Shown here: piece by piece, positions 1 to 6,093 of the stretch | Numbering within the stretch: position 1 is the stretch's first letter | How the letters are laid out: each line of letters starts with the position of its first letter | Assembly: GCA_016869415.1 (NCBI GenBank) | Contig: VGEI01000081.1 | Location: forward strand, 1-11,475 | Direction of reading: 5' to 3' | Length of the DNA stretch: 11,475 bases | From: Alphaproteobacteria bacterium | Lineage (GTDB): Bacteria > Pseudomonadota > Alphaproteobacteria > CACIAM-22H2 | Program-made: the position numbers and the translations under genes | Notes under the pieces: model-generated | Seen by the model: only the letters and a program-made list of their open reading frames with translations | What the model was told of the DNA's origin: nothing | Database searches by the model: none

Positions 1-439
1 GCTCGCTCTCCGGAATCTCAACGAATCCATTACGCCGATAGAAGCGCTGCGCCGCGACGAACTTATCGATCGTGCCTAGCAGGATCTCGCCGATGCCATG
101 GTTCGCCGCGTGCCGGAGCAGTGTGTCGAGCAGCTCCTGCGCCACCCCCTTCTCGCGACCGCGCCAGGTAGCGTGTACGAACATCTTGCGCAAGCACCCC
201 CGCCCCTCGCCGATATCCAGCAGCCCGATCGTGCCTACCGGTGTCCGCCCGGCAAGTGCCACCCAGAAGTCACCTGCACCCTTGCGGAAGAAGCCTGCGA
301 CTTCGACGAGATCCGGCTGGGCTTCGAGCGTGACGGGAATGCCGAATTCCCGCCGCTGAATATCCAGTACGAGATTAGCCACCGCGCGGCGATACACGGC
401 GCTGAACGGCTTGACGGTGAAGGTGGCGGCGGCGGGCAT
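1..439 (-). CDS. GNAT family N-acetyltransferase (partial, C-terminus off the left edge)
   Basis: 146 codons are visible from an ATG at 439 running leftward with no stop before the window edge, so the C-terminus is missing. The fold is read from two GNAT signatures: an acetyl-CoA pyrophosphate-binding stretch at residues 84-101 (RKMFV, then RGREKGVA, the usual R-G-x-x-K/G-G-x-A loop) and the late AQRFYRRNGFVEI segment at 130-142, typical of the final strand and helix. Family members transfer an acetyl group from acetyl-CoA to an amine; the acceptor cannot be told from sequence. The gene follows the rpsI terminator on the same strand. No clear Shine-Dalgarno precedes the ATG (only a weak TTGGA), so expression may need its own promoter or read-through. 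Family confident; substrate unknown. Confidence 0.85.
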   Translation of the reverse strand, partial: MPAAATFTVKPFSAVYRRAVANLVLDIQRREFGIPVTLEAQPDLVEVAGFFRKGAGDFWVALAGRTPVGTIGLLDIGEGRGCLRKMFVHATWRGREKGVAQELLDTLLRHAANHGIGEILLGTIDKFVAAQRFYRRNGFVEIPESE

Positions 440-455
440 GACGTGGTCCAACGGC

Positions 456-491
456 AAAACAAAAAGGGCGCCCCTGCGGAGGGGCGCCCTT
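456..491 (-). terminator. Strong intrinsic terminator of the rplM-rpsI operon
   Basis: A perfect 12-bp inverted repeat (464-475 with 480-491, arm AAGGGCGCCCCT, loop of 4) is followed, in the minus-strand sense, by a T-rich tract, TTTTTGTTTT, at 465-456 (its first two Ts belong to the stem). This is a textbook Rho-independent terminator, 37 bases after the rpsI stop and 17 bases before the GNAT start. The plus-strand side has no T tract, so it acts in the minus direction. Confidence 0.9.
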
Positions 492-500
492 CGGCTTGGT

Positions 501-516
501 GCCCCTCTCGAGGGGC
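501..516 (-). other. Second GC-rich hairpin just after rpsI
   Basis: The sequence GCCCCTCTCGAGGGGC is a perfect inverted repeat between the rpsI stop and the main terminator. It shares the CCCCT/AGGGG core with the terminator stem, so the two could fold alternatively. It has no T tract of its own. It may protect the mRNA 3' end or help termination; role inferred. Confidence 0.4.
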
Positions 517-527
517 TGAGACGATGC

Positions 528-1070
528 TCAGCGCTTCGAGAACTGGAAGCTGCGGCGCGCCTTGGCGCGGCCATACTTCTTACGCTCGACCACGCGGCTG
601 TCGCGCGTCAGGAAGCCGACCTTCTTGAGGTTCGGGCGCAGCGCCGGCTCGAAGAAAGTCAGTGCCTTAGAGATACCGTGACGCACCGCGCCGGCCTGGC
701 CCGACAATCCGCCGCCGGTCACTGTGGCGAAGACGTCGAACTGCTCGCTACGGTTGGCAACAAGGAAAGGCTGGCGGATCAGCATGCGCAGCACCGGCCG
801 GGCAAAATAGACATTGCCGTCGCGGCCGTTGACCGTGAACTTGCCCTTGCCGAGCTTGATCCAGACGCGGGCCACAGCGTTCTTGCGGGCCCCGGTAGCA
901 TAGGCGCGCCCCTGCGCGTCCTTCTTGGGCTCCGGCAGGTCGGCCGGGGCCGTCGCGGCGATGGTCTGCTGCGCCGAAACCTGATTGAGCTCCGCCATGC
1001 TGCGGATCGGGGCTGCCGCCGGCCGCCGCTCGCCGCGATCGCCGCCGCTCCGTGTGGGCCTCTCAGCCAT
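528..1070 (-). CDS. rpsI: 30S ribosomal protein S9
   Basis: 180 residues. The S9 core starts near residue 57 (AYATGARKNAVARVWIK) and ends with the basic tail KKYGRAKARRSFQFSKR; the terminal S-K-R is the S9 tail that reaches the decoding region of the 30S subunit. The protein is longer than the roughly 130-residue E. coli form because of a low-complexity N-terminus of about 55 residues. The start at 1070 is supported by AGGAG at 1080-1084, nine bases upstream, inside the end of rplM. A second in-frame ATG at 998 (reading MAELNQVSAQQ) is an alternative giving 156 residues. Only two bases separate the rplM stop from this ATG, so translation is very likely coupled. Transcribed with rplM. Confidence 0.97.
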   Translation of the reverse strand: MAERPTRSGGDRGERRPAAAPIRSMAELNQVSAQQTIAATAPADLPEPKKDAQGRAYATGARKNAVARVWIKLGKGKFTVNGRDGNVYFARPVLRMLIRQPFLVANRSEQFDVFATVTGGGLSGQAGAVRHGISKALTFFEPALRPNLKKVGFLTRDSRVVERKKYGRAKARRSFQFSKR

Positions 1071-1072
1071 GC

Positions 1073-1558
1073 TCAGGCGCTCCTCTTGTTCTTCGGATTG
1101 AGCTTCGACAGGTCAACGCTCTGCGGGTTCTGCGCCTCGTGGGGATGCGCGGTGCCGGCGTAGACTTTCAGGTTCTTCATCTGCTTGCGGGCGAGCGGGC
1201 TGTCCTTCTTCATCATCCGCTCGACGGCGCGCACGATCAGCGCGCCGGGATTCTTGCGGCCCAGCGTCTCCTTGGGAGAGCGCTCCTTGATGCCACCAGC
1301 ATAGCCGGTGTGCCAGTAGAACACGCCGTCGGTCATCTTGCGGCCGGTGAGCCGCACCTTCTCGGCGTTGACGACGACGACATTGTCGCCGCAATCGACA
1401 TGCGGCGTGAAATTCGTGCGGTGCTTGCCCTTGAGGCGCAGCGCGACGAAGGCGGCCAAACGGCCGAGCACGACGCCATCAGCGTCGATCAGGATCCACT
1501 TTTTCACCTTGGCCGCCTGGGACGGCGTCAGCGAAATGGTTGCTTGGGCGGTGGCCAT
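1073..1558 (-). CDS. rplM: 50S ribosomal protein L13
   Basis: 161 residues, slightly longer than E. coli L13 (142). L13 hallmarks run in order: WILIDADGVVLGRLA near residue 21, LKGKHRTNFTPHVDCGD, VVVVNAEKVRLTGRK, the WHTGYAGGIKERS segment, NPGALIVRAVERMM, and VYAGTAHPHEAQNPQ near the C-terminus. L13 is an early-assembly protein of the large subunit and binds 23S rRNA. The ATG at 1558 has an AGGA six bases upstream. It is the first gene of the two-gene operon with rpsI, the standard bacterial pairing. In E. coli this operon is repressed by L13 at the mRNA leader; the leader here also has structure, but regulation by L13 is not shown. Confidence 0.98.
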   Translation of the reverse strand: MATAQATISLTPSQAAKVKKWILIDADGVVLGRLAAFVALRLKGKHRTNFTPHVDCGDNVVVVNAEKVRLTGRKMTDGVFYWHTGYAGGIKERSPKETLGRKNPGALIVRAVERMMKKDSPLARKQMKNLKVYAGTAHPHEAQNPQSVDLSKLNPKNKRSA

Positions 1559-1562
1559 GAAA

Positions 1563-1596
1563 CGTCCTAAAAAAGACGACCGGCGAAGGGCCGGCC
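1563..1596 (-). promoter_or_regulatory. Structured rplM leader: attenuator-like hairpin plus Shine-Dalgarno hairpin
   Basis: In the minus-strand RNA sense, a 7-bp stem (GGCCGGC at 1596-1590 with GCCGGTC at 1584-1578, one G-U pair, loop CCTTC) is followed three bases later by six Ts (1574-1569), which resembles a leader terminator. Directly after, CGTCTT and AGGACG (within 1578-1563) can form a 6-bp stem with a TTTT loop. That second stem buries the whole AGGA Shine-Dalgarno of rplM. The two hairpins share base 1578. Either could tune L13/S9 synthesis. The complementarity is seen directly; function is inferred. Confidence 0.45.
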
Positions 1597-1607
1597 GAAG
1601 GCCGCGG

Positions 1608-1636
1608 ACTATCGTTATTTAGGCCTTGCGAGTCAA
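1608..1636 (-). promoter_or_regulatory. Candidate sigma-70-type promoter for rplM-rpsI
   Basis: On the minus strand TTGACT (1636-1631, five of six matches to TTGACA) is separated by exactly 17 bases from GATAGT (1613-1608, four of six to TATAAT). It lies just after the thioesterase terminator and about 50 bases before the rplM start, where an operon promoter is expected. The predicted transcription start is near 1600, just before the leader hairpin. Confidence 0.6.
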
Positions 1637-1640
1637 TCGG

Positions 1641-1662
1641 AAAAAGCGCTGCTAAATCAGCG
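1641..1662 (-). terminator. Intrinsic terminator after the thioesterase gene
   Basis: Reading the minus strand, CGCTG (1662-1658) pairs with CAGCG (1651-1647) around a 6-base loop, followed by one C and five Ts (1645-1641). It lies 32 bases past the thioesterase stop and immediately before the candidate rplM promoter. The stem is only 5 bp, so read-through is possible. The plus strand also carries TTTT after the hairpin, though no plus-strand gene ends here. Confidence 0.6.
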
Positions 1663-1694
1663 TTTTCACTTTGCGGTATTAAAGTAAGAACGGC

Positions 1695-2171
1695 TTATTT
1701 TCGTGCGTTCAAGGACTTGGGGAGCTTCGGTTGTTTCGCTTGCGCGGGGATCGAGTAGGTGGCGGTTACATGGGCCACCGGCTCGGCATCGCCCTCCGAG
1801 TAGAGCAAGACCTCGCCGTACGCTAGGCGTTTGCCGCAGCGCAGGAGCCGGGCCTCGCAGATGACGTCCCGCGGCGTCGGACGGCGCAGGAACATTGTAT
1901 TGAGCGAAGCGGTGACTGCCTTGTCGCCATTGGAAACCACGCTCATGACCGCGCCGTAGAGGGCGTAGTCGGCCACCGCCATAAGAATTGGGCCGGCCAC
2001 GGTACCGCCATCACGGGTGAATTCTGCCCGAAAGGGCACTCGCACGGTGCATGTCCCACCGCCAAGGCGTTCGGCCCTAAAGCCGAAAAGCGCAGCAATT
2101 GGAGTGGTTTGATGGGTAATCCGGGTGAATTCACGGGGCGTCAATTTGGCCATGAGTTGGATATTAAACAT
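1695..2171 (-). CDS. PaaI/hotdog-fold acyl-CoA thioesterase-like protein
   Basis: 158 residues, a normal length for single-domain hotdog thioesterases, which hydrolyse acyl-CoA to free acid and CoA. The core helix reads AGPILMAVADYALYGAVMS (59-77), with Asp68 where PaaI-type enzymes carry the catalytic acid; the usual G-G before the helix is G-P here. The strands VTASLNTMFLRRP (86-98) and VAHVTATYSIP (132-142) fit the fold. The start is uncertain: ATG at 2171, or ATG at 2153 (MAKLTPREF); neither has a clear Shine-Dalgarno. It is divergent from the TetR gene, with 34 bp between them, so the regulator may control it. A terminator separates it from rplM. The physiological substrate is unknown. 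Confidence 0.8.
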   Translation of the reverse strand: MFNIQLMAKLTPREFTRITHQTTPIAALFGFRAERLGGGTCTVRVPFRAEFTRDGGTVAGPILMAVADYALYGAVMSVVSNGDKAVTASLNTMFLRRPTPRDVICEARLLRCGKRLAYGEVLLYSEGDAEPVAHVTATYSIPAQAKQPKLPKSLNARK

Positions 2172-2205
2172 TGCTATAAAAATTGAACAGCATTAAATAT
2201 TTGAG
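2172..2205. promoter_or_regulatory. AT-rich divergent promoter region, thioesterase / TetR
   Basis: This 34-bp gap is much richer in A/T than its surroundings. On the plus strand TTGCTA (2171-2176, four of six matches) is 16 bases from TTAAAT (2193-2198, four of six). A start about seven bases later would fall at the TetR ATG, making a leaderless mRNA possible; this fits the lack of a Shine-Dalgarno. I found no clear palindromic operator, although the location is typical for TetR self-control. Confidence 0.35.
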
Positions 2206-2850
2206 ATGGACGGCACCATGACCGCCAACCGGCGGGAAACCAACCGAAAATTCAGGCAGGAAGCCCTTCTTTCGGCCGCCAAGCAGGTTTTCGCTGCGCA
2301 CGGGCTGGAAGGCGCCACGATCCGTGCCATCGCTCAGGAGGCGGGATATACGGCTGGAGCGGTCTACTCCTACTATCCGACCAAGGAAGCGATCTACGCC
2401 GCGATCCTTGCCCACTCGTTGCACGATCTGCGTGACACGATCGCGACTGAGGCAGCCGGTGGCGGCAGCGACGAGGCCCGCCTGCGCGCCGCCATACGCG
2501 CTGTCTACCGGTTCTACCGCGCCCGCCCCCAGGATCTCGATCTCGGCCTCTACGTCTTCCAGGGCCTACGCCCTCGCGGGTTGGGGCCCGAGCTTGACCG
2601 CCAGCTCAACTCGCGGCTCATCGTGGCCCTACAGAAGGTCGCCGGCGCCATCGCGCGGGTAGGACGCCTCACTCCCCTCGCCGCCCATCGCGAAACCGTG
2701 GCAGCCATCTGCTACCTGTTCGGCACTCTGGTTCTGGCGGGCACCGGCCGCCTCAAAATTCTGGACAGCGAGCCCGATGCGCTGATCGAGCATTATGTCG
2801 ACGGCTTGGTCGCCCGTTTGCACGACGCCCGATCGGCTCAAACCGCCTAA
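2206..2850 (+). CDS. TetR/AcrR family transcriptional regulator
   Basis: 214 residues, typical for the family. The N-terminal DNA-binding domain is clear: FRQEALLSAAKQVFAAHGLEGATI (16-39) is helix 1, followed by the helix-turn-helix IRAIAQEAGYTAGAVYSYYPTKE (39-61). The rest (about 65-205) is the helical ligand-binding and dimerisation half, which does not reveal the ligand. Members usually repress neighbouring genes until a small molecule binds. It sits upstream of two crotonase genes on the same strand and divergent from a thioesterase gene, so an acyl-CoA ligand is plausible, by inference. The start could be 2206 or the ATG at 2218; neither has a good Shine-Dalgarno. Confidence 0.93.
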   Translation: MDGTMTANRRETNRKFRQEALLSAAKQVFAAHGLEGATIRAIAQEAGYTAGAVYSYYPTKEAIYAAILAHSLHDLRDTIATEAAGGGSDEARLRAAIRAVYRFYRARPQDLDLGLYVFQGLRPRGLGPELDRQLNSRLIVALQKVAGAIARVGRLTPLAAHRETVAAICYLFGTLVLAGTGRLKILDSEPDALIEHYVDGLVARLHDARSAQTA

Positions 2851-2931
2851 CGCGACAGTCAAGAAACCCTCTCTTGCCGCCGCTCCGGCCGCTCCGCCAC
2901 CTTATGACGACACTGAACAGGGGAAATCGCC

Positions 2932-3759
2932 ATGGCCCGCACCGCGAAAGCCAAAAAGCCGCTCGTCCTTGTCGAAAGAGATGGACCGGTTACGACGATC
3001 ATCATCAACCGGCCGGAGGTCCGGAACTGCGTCGACCAGCCGACCGGCATGGCCCTAGTCAGGGCATTCCTCGGTTTCGAGGCCGATCCTGATGCAACGG
3101 TCGCTGTGTTCTGGGGCAATGGCGGCGCCTTCTGTTCCGGAGGCGACCTCAAGGCACTCTCCAGCACCGACGGCCGACAGTGGACGGAGGACATGCGCTT
3201 CAACGAGGACGGCAACGGTAACCTGCCGCCCGGCCCGCTCGGCCCGTCGCGCCTCCAGCTCTCCAAGCCGGTGATCGCTGCGGTCGCCGGCCCCGCCGTG
3301 GCCGGCGGCATGGAACTGGCCATCTGGTGCGACCTGCGGGTGATGGAGGAGGACGCCTATTTCGGCGTTTATTGTCGGCGCTGGGGCGTGCCTCTGATCG
3401 ACGGTGGCACGGTGCGCCTGCCGCGCCTGGTCGGCATGGGCAGAGCGCTCGACATCATCATGACCGGCCGCAAGGTCCCGGCGAAGGAGGCTCTGGCCAT
3501 CGGCATGTGCGACCGGGTCGTGCCCCGGGGCAAGTCGCGCCAGGCCGCCGAGGCTCTCGCCCAGGAGATCGCCCGTTTCCCGCGAGAATGCATGCTGGCC
3601 GACCGCAACTCCGCCCACCGCGCCTGGGGCAAGCCGACACGCGAAGCGATGCGTGAGGAATACTGGTTCGGTCAATCCTGCCTGAAGAACGAGGGCGTCG
3701 CCGGCGCCACGCGCTTCACCAAAGGCAAAGGCCGCCACGGCGACTACAAGGACATCTAG
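2932..3759 (+). CDS. Crotonase-family (enoyl-CoA hydratase/isomerase-like) protein with a substituted second catalytic Glu
   Basis: 275 residues, usual length for single-domain crotonases, which act on acyl-CoA thioesters. Seen: the N-terminal strand with INRPEVRN (25-32), the first oxyanion-hole motif FCSGGDLKAL (67-76), the second AGPAVAGGMELA (119-130), and FGVYCRRWGVPLIDGGT (144-160). Glu128 matches the first catalytic Glu of rat hydratase (Glu144), but Cys148 replaces the second (Glu164), aligned through FGxxx and GGTxRL. It is therefore probably not a standard hydratase; isomerase, hydrolase or other chemistry is open. The C-terminal tail is rich in Lys/Arg/Gly. Start: ATG with AGGGGA seven bases upstream. 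It lies 81 bp after the TetR gene and is probably co-transcribed with it and the next gene. Confidence 0.9.
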   Translation: MARTAKAKKPLVLVERDGPVTTIIINRPEVRNCVDQPTGMALVRAFLGFEADPDATVAVFWGNGGAFCSGGDLKALSSTDGRQWTEDMRFNEDGNGNLPPGPLGPSRLQLSKPVIAAVAGPAVAGGMELAIWCDLRVMEEDAYFGVYCRRWGVPLIDGGTVRLPRLVGMGRALDIIMTGRKVPAKEALAIGMCDRVVPRGKSRQAAEALAQEIARFPRECMLADRNSAHRAWGKPTREAMREEYWFGQSCLKNEGVAGATRFTKGKGRHGDYKDI

Positions 3760-3814
3760 CCCGAGGGCCTTGCGCCGGGCGTGCGTGGGTCGCACATTGA
3801 AGACGTACCGACCC

Positions 3815-3821
3815 GGGAGAG
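3815..3821 (+). promoter_or_regulatory. Ribosome binding site deciding a TTG start
   Basis: GGGAGAG lies four bases before a TTG at 3826, the best Shine-Dalgarno near this gene's 5' end. The upstream in-frame GTG at 3781 has only a distant CGAGGG, so 3826 is preferred. Confidence 0.55.
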
Positions 3822-3825
3822 TCGA

Positions 3826-4626
3826 TTGACCGCTATTCCAAGAGCCGCCGAGCCGATCCTGCTGCGCGACGACCAGAACGGCATCGCCACACTCACACTG
3901 AACCGCCCGGCGCAGCGCAATGTGCTGTCCGTCGCGTTGATGAGCGCCCTGCAGGCCGAGTTAGATGCCGTCGCGACCAACCCGGCGATAAAGGTCGTGG
4001 TGATTGCCGGAGCCGGGCCAGGTTTTTGCGGCGGGCACGATCTGAAGGAGATGCGTGCCAATCCGGGACGCCAAGCCAACGAGGCGTTATTCGCACAATG
4101 TTCGCGGCTGATGCTGAGCATCGTGCGCCTACCCAAGCCGGTCATCGCGCGGGTGCACGCCACAGCCGCGGCCGCCGGCTGCCAGCTGGTCGCAAGCTGC
4201 GACTTGGCGGTTGCGGCCGAAAGTGCACGATTCGCCGTCAATGGCGCGAATATCGGCCTGTTTTGCTCAACGCCGATGGTGGCACTGACCCGCGTTATCG
4301 GTCGCAAGCCCGCCATGGAAATGCTCCTTACCGGGGACCTGATCGACGCTCGTACGGCCTTCGCGTACGGGTTGGTCAACAAGGTCGTGCCCGATAATGA
4401 GCTGGACACGGCGGTTGCCACGCTGGCCGCTAAGATCGTCAGCAAGTCGCCTTATACGCTGAAGATCGGGAAGGAAGCCTTCTACCGCCAGGCGGAGCTT
4501 GGGCTTGAGGAGGCCTACGCCTATACGAGCGACGTCATGACCATCAACCTGCAGGCCCGCGACGCCGGAGCCGGCATCGACGCCTTCCTGGCCAAGAAAC
4601 CCACACCAAAGTGGGAAGGCCGTTAG
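3826..4626 (+). CDS. ECHDC3-like enoyl-CoA hydratase-family protein lacking both catalytic Glu residues
   Basis: 266 residues from a TTG at 3826; a GTG at 3781 would add 15 residues that do not look conserved. Crotonase fold: LNRPAQRNVLS (25-35), oxyanion motif FCGGHDLKEM (67-76), then AAAAGCQLVASCDLAVA (114-130). Gln120 sits where hydratases have the first catalytic Glu, and Gly140 where they have the second. The stretch NIGLFCSTP (142-150) and the ending FLAKKPTPKW match, from memory, the ECHDC3 group (human enoyl-CoA hydratase domain-containing 3), which shares these losses. Acyl-CoA binding is likely retained; classical hydration is unlikely and the reaction is unknown. It lies 66 bp after the first crotonase gene, probably in one operon. 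No clear terminator follows. Confidence 0.88.
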   Translation: MTAIPRAAEPILLRDDQNGIATLTLNRPAQRNVLSVALMSALQAELDAVATNPAIKVVVIAGAGPGFCGGHDLKEMRANPGRQANEALFAQCSRLMLSIVRLPKPVIARVHATAAAAGCQLVASCDLAVAAESARFAVNGANIGLFCSTPMVALTRVIGRKPAMEMLLTGDLIDARTAFAYGLVNKVVPDNELDTAVATLAAKIVSKSPYTLKIGKEAFYRQAELGLEEAYAYTSDVMTINLQARDAGAGIDAFLAKKPTPKWEGR

Positions 4627-4806
4627 GGGCCCCCGAATCGTTCGCACAGCGCCCATTTGTCGCCGCGATTGGCTGCTAAAGCCTTCTTGTCGAAGGCTCG
4701 GTCAGCGGCCATATGCTAACCATTGTTAAACAATATTTTTGTTAAAATTTTAAGTGGGCTACCCTAGTTCGATTCACGTCGAATCGGGCCCGGAGATCGA
4801 GCGTCG
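4627..4806 (+). promoter_or_regulatory. Intergenic region upstream of the pentapeptide-repeat gene
   Basis: 180 bp without a gene. Seen: a 7-bp hairpin, AGCCTTC/GAAGGCT (4680-4698), with no T tract; an AT-rich block (4711-4753) with the perfect dyad ATTGTT-A-AACAAT (4722-4734) and a direct repeat TTGTTAAA at 4723-4730 and 4739-4746, 16 bp apart; and a 6-bp hairpin CGATTC/GAATCG (4770-4786) shortly before the start codon. The promoter of the downstream operon and perhaps an operator probably lie here, but I cannot assign convincing -35/-10 elements. Confidence 0.4.
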
Positions 4807-6093
4807 ATGCCGACCGACCGCAAAGTGCTGCTGACGCCCTCACCCCGCTCCACGCGGCAGGTGGCGCGGGCGCGCGTCACCCAGGACGACTTCGATCGAG
4901 CGGCGCAGCTGCACGACGATTTCATTCTCTGGCGCCGCGGCGGGCAGCGGATAAATTTCACCAACCGCGATCTCTCCCTGCTCAATCTCGGCGGTCTCAA
5001 TCTCCAGGGAGCGGTATTCACCGGCTCGGCGCTGCAGCACGCCAACCTCGCCAACACGAACCTCGATGGCTCGATTCTCTTCGGCTGCGACTTGAGCGAC
5101 GCAAATATGCAAGGCACCAGCCTGCGCGACGCCGATCTGCGTGGTGCCCTATTCCGCCGTACCAACCTTGCCAATGCCAACCTTTCGGCCGCGGATCTGC
5201 GCGAGGGCAGGCTGGCGCATGGTGACCGCGAGAAAGGTTTCAAGGAGGTCGTCTTCGACGAGGTCGGTGCAGCCGAGCTCAAGGGCGCGAATCTGACGAG
5301 TGCCAACTTGTCGCTGGCGCGCCTGGCCGCCACGGTGGCCGACCGCGCCGATTTCACCGACGCTAACATGCACGGCTGCAAGCTACCGCGCGCCAATCTC
5401 AAGCGGGCGGTTCTCAAGGGCGCCAACCTGTCGCATGCCGACCTGTCGGGCGCCAATCTGCGTGGCGCCAATCTCCGCTACGCCGTGCTGATCGGCGCCA
5501 CCCTCACCCATTCGGATATGACGGACGCCGACATGACGGGCGTTCTAACCGACAATCCGGTCGGCAAACCGATGGAGGATCTTCCTCGGCCGCTGGAGCA
5601 ACTGCTGGCCGACCACGATCGCTTCGTGCGATCCGGGGGCAACGAAGGACGTATTCTCGATCTCTCCGGTTTCGACCTGCGCAAGGCCACCGAGCTGACG
5701 CGTTTCTCGCTCGCCACGCTGAAGGCGCAGGGAACGATCTTCTACGGTCTCGACCTGCAGAACGTCCGTCTCCAGGCCGCCCATCTCGAGGGCGCCGACT
5801 TCCGTGCCTGCCGCCTTGCCGCCGCCGATCTGCGCGGCGCCAACCTGACTGAGGCGCTTCTGTCGCACGCGGACCTCCGCGATTGCGACTTCAGCGCCAT
5901 CCTGGTGCGCGATGGCATCTCGCTGCCGACCAAGCTGATCCAGGCAGAGCTGCGCGGTGCCGACCTGCGCGGGGCCAATCTGCGGGGCGCCTCCTTGCGT
6001 GGCGCCGACCTCACGGGAGCCCGCCTCGAAGGTGCGCAGCTCGACGGAGTCGACTTCGCTCACGCCATCGGCGCACCGGAACGCAAGAAATGA
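4807..6093 (+). CDS. Pentapeptide-repeat protein with two right-handed beta-helix domains
   Basis: 428 residues. Repeated A-[DN]-L-x-x units dominate, as in ADLSGANLRGANL (211-223) and ADLRGANLRGASLRGADL (385-402); this pattern folds into a four-sided right-handed beta-helix. There are two arrays, about 49-247 and 282-418. Each is preceded by a similar helix and linker: LHDDFILWRRGGQR (35-48) and LADHDRFVRSGGNE (267-280), then a D-L-S/D-L start. The first array is interrupted at about 136-155 and the second at about 366-375. No signal peptide or membrane segment, so probably cytoplasmic. Some pentapeptide proteins mimic DNA to protect gyrase, but most have no known role, and nothing here points to gyrase. 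GGAG lies 11 bases before the ATG. The stop overlaps the next gene's start. Confidence 0.93.
   Translation: MPTDRKVLLTPSPRSTRQVARARVTQDDFDRAAQLHDDFILWRRGGQRINFTNRDLSLLNLGGLNLQGAVFTGSALQHANLANTNLDGSILFGCDLSDANMQGTSLRDADLRGALFRRTNLANANLSAADLREGRLAHGDREKGFKEVVFDEVGAAELKGANLTSANLSLARLAATVADRADFTDANMHGCKLPRANLKRAVLKGANLSHADLSGANLRGANLRYAVLIGATLTHSDMTDADMTGVLTDNPVGKPMEDLPRPLEQLLADHDRFVRSGGNEGRILDLSGFDLRKATELTRFSLATLKAQGTIFYGLDLQNVRLQAAHLEGADFRACRLAAADLRGANLTEALLSHADLRDCDFSAILVRDGISLPTKLIQAELRGADLRGANLRGASLRGADLTGARLEGAQLDGVDFAHAIGAPERKK

Noticed and set aside
2161..2200. TetR operator palindrome in the divergent promoter
   Set aside because: ATATTAAACATTGC and GCATTAAATAT look loosely inverted but the arms differ in length and sequence; not a credible operator without comparative data.
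3055..3795. 246-residue minus-strand open frame opposite the first crotonase
   Set aside because: Shadow frame; His/Ala/Gly-rich with no recognisable domain, and the sense gene has clear family motifs.
4680..4698. Hairpin AGCCTTC/GAAGGCT as terminator of the crotonase operon
   Set aside because: No T tract follows it on the plus strand, so it is not a convincing intrinsic terminator.
4716..4723. CtrA half-site (CTAACCAT, one mismatch to TTAACCAT)
   Set aside because: No properly spaced TTAA-N7-TTAA partner is present, and an 8-mer with a mismatch is expected by chance in an AT-rich block.
4764..5471. 235-residue minus-strand open frame rich in Arg/Ser/Ala
   Set aside because: It is the antisense shadow of the pentapeptide repeats, and its repetitive look comes from them.
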